The notes beneath the pieces were generated by a model. It was not told the DNA's origin, made no database searches, and worked only from the letters and a program-made list of their open reading frames with translations. The translations under genes and the position numbers were made by a program. A stretch of DNA of 47,139 nucleotides from Mnemiopsis leidyi (lineage: Eukaryota > Ctenophora > Tentaculata > Lobata > Bolinopsidae): contig JH153954.1 of the NCBI GenBank assembly GCA_000226015.1, positions 39,604 to 86,742 on the forward strand, read 5' to 3'. Positions 45,718-47,139 of the stretch are shown one piece after another (position 1 is the first letter of the stretch; each line of letters starts with the position of its first letter).

Positions 45718-46962
45718 TCAGTCAGCACTGCTGTCGGAGGAGTAGCCGTACGCGTAGTTCCTGGTCGTGTCGATGTTAAGAGTGTTCATCGTCTCCTCGT
45801 ACTCGATACGGTTGTGTATCATGCGGTATGTTGCGTTCCTTAGCTGCTCTTCTGTTAGACCCTGTAGGGACGAATAGGTTTATATATTAGATCCTGTAGG
45901 GACGAATAGGTTTAGATCTTAGACCCTGTAGGGACGAATAGGTTTAGATCTTAGACCCTGTAGGGACGAATAGGTTTAGATCTTAGATCCTGTAGGGACG
46001 AATAGGTTTAGATCTTAACTTTGATGCACATGTGCAACACCTGCATTCCTCAAAAACCTTATCACTAGCAGCTCATACACCTTACACCTCAATATGAGCG
46101 GGAAAAAACCTTCTTCGTAACAAAGATACTATTTATCAGTAAATATGATTTTTTGTCCATAATCATACTTGAGATGAGAACTCGGAGAAGAGAGTTTTGA
46201 AGATGGTTGATATGGCAACCAGCTGGAAATGGTGCATGTCAATGTTTTCTCGCTCTGTCAGCCATTCTGCTATCGTTGTCAGAAGAGAATTATACCTTGT
46301 GGGATGTAAAAGCTTCAATTCAGATATCGTCACAATGAACTAATGAAGTGTTGGTGGTACTATTTATCAAGATATGTAGAAATCAGGCCATGAATTTCTA
46401 CTGTTTAAAGGAATTCAGGATGAACAATGTAAAACAAAAACTCAAAGTTATGTGTATCACTCGCTTCACTCAGAAATCATAGATTAGTAATTGTGAAACA
46501 AAAGTCTAAAAATATGGACTACAGATTACTCACCAACAGAGAAGCAGGTTACTAGTCGAGTTGGGATGGATCTCCTGCTTGATCTGAACGTTGTTCTGTC
46601 GAACGTGCGAAAAGAGGGGTTCAACTATCGCCAGTTTCGGACCCATCATTCTGGAATAAGATTGACACATGATTTAAATATTATAACATAGAGTTGAACA
46701 TCTAAACTCTGAGTTCTATTAATTTGACTAACCAAAGCACGGCAGAACATAGCCTAACCACAAAATCAACATTAAAGTCTCGGTAATGATCAGCCATTTT
46801 CTCACGTGTATAAGTGGGAGATTATAGAGTCCTTGTCATAACGACCCAGCTTGTAGAGAAGATGAACCAGACATTGACAGAGTTGAGAACAGACAAACTC
46901 GAACATTGTGTTTATCCTCTGAGAAAGCTGCTCATTTATTTCCGTTCTGTAACTGTACTCGC
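45718..46962 (-). CDS. C-terminal 180 residues of an unrecognised protein (four exons, 5' end outside window)
   Basis: Exons in reading order: 46962-46806, 46650-46534, 46295-46169, 45861-45718. Entry is in phase 1 and all junctions agree. Sequence landmarks are EYSYRTEINEQLSQRINTMF, FVCSQLCQCLVHLLYKLGRY, DKDSIISHLYTMMGPKLAIV, TIAEWLTERENIDMHHFQLV, GLTEEQLRNATYRMIHNRIE and the end TTRNYAYGYSSDSSAD. It is predicted mostly helical, with no membrane helix or Cys pattern, and looks like the end of a large helical-repeat or scaffold protein. I could not name the family. The upstream exon (ending in phase 1) must lie beyond 47139 or inside the repeat at the window edge. The final intron contains a 32-bp array that duplicates its acceptor. 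Confidence 0.75.
45858..46017. repeat. 32-bp tandem repeat, five copies, containing the splice acceptor
   Basis: Starts are at 45858, 45890, 45922, 45954 and 45986. The unit is gaccctgtagggacgaatag plus gtttagatctta. On the minus strand each unit contains CTACAG followed by GG or GA. The copy nearest the exon provides the acceptor of the last exon (45861). Confidence 0.95.
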
Positions 46963-46976
46963 CTGGAGTTGGGGTT

Positions 46977-47139
46977 ACTGTGTCAGTATTTCTGTGCTAG
47001 AATGCGAGATTACTGTGTCAGTATTACTGTGATAGAATGCGAGATTACTGTGTCAGTATTACTGTGCTAGAATGTGAGATTACTGTGTCTGTATTACTGT
47101 GCTAGAATGTGAGATTACTGTGTCTGTATTACTGTGCTA
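46977..47139. repeat. 35-bp tandem repeat running off the window edge
   Basis: Units of actgtgtcagtattactgtg plus ctagaatgcgagatt start at 46977, 47012, 47047, 47082 and 47117 (partial). It begins about 12 bp upstream (on the minus strand) of an exon acceptor, so it belongs to the preceding intron. Confidence 0.95.

Overview
This is genomic DNA of a multicellular animal. Genes are split by short GT-AG introns (mostly 100-700 bp) and include animal-specific families: a TGF-beta superfamily type I receptor kinase, a relaxin/LGR-like GPCR with LDLa repeats, VARP/ANKRD27, a UCP5-type SLC25 carrier and an SLC26 sulfate transporter. The DNA is AT-rich with many minisatellites, a non-LTR retrotransposon fragment and a CpG-rich inverted-repeat element. 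An invertebrate, possibly a non-bilaterian, is likely; the sequence alone does not fix the phylum. Two runs of 10 N are assembly gaps.

Layout: 1-395 is a LINE reverse-transcriptase tail (minus). 1167-3610 (+) is the C-terminal 423 residues of ANKRD27/VARP, with the zinc-binding CHPLCxCxxC motif and ankyrin repeats, followed by a 326-bp tandem duplication. 5042-10656 (+) is a complete 299-residue mitochondrial carrier. Its largest intron holds an intronless SLC26A11-like gene on the other strand (6604-8571) and an E-box minisatellite. 11.6-13.5 kb is an inverted-repeat mobile element with a decayed GIY-YIG remnant. 14901-19219 (minus) is a complete 558-residue type I TGF-beta/activin/BMP receptor in eight exons. 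19.2-27.7 kb shows no convincing gene.

The most striking locus is 27754-40120 (minus). Seventeen phase-compatible exons join without a frame break into a predicted 2503-residue receptor: a signal peptide, three copies of a five-exon cassette (SRCR half + half, a ~145-residue unrecognised domain, SRCR half + half), an N-glycosylation-rich repeat, LDLa-type modules and a relaxin/LGR-like seven-helix domain. I know of no described receptor with this architecture. One of its introns contains a separate four-exon gene on the opposite strand (33920-35847) for an unrecognised 153-residue protein.

From 40.1 to 45.7 kb I see only repeats. The right edge (45718-46962, minus) carries the last four exons of an unrecognised helical protein. 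Its 3' flank has a CRE-like (TGACGTCA) minisatellite, and its last intron has a 32-bp repeat that copies the splice acceptor five times. The exon models were built by hand from splice signals and reading phase and have no transcript support. In every multi-exon model here the phases agree at each junction.
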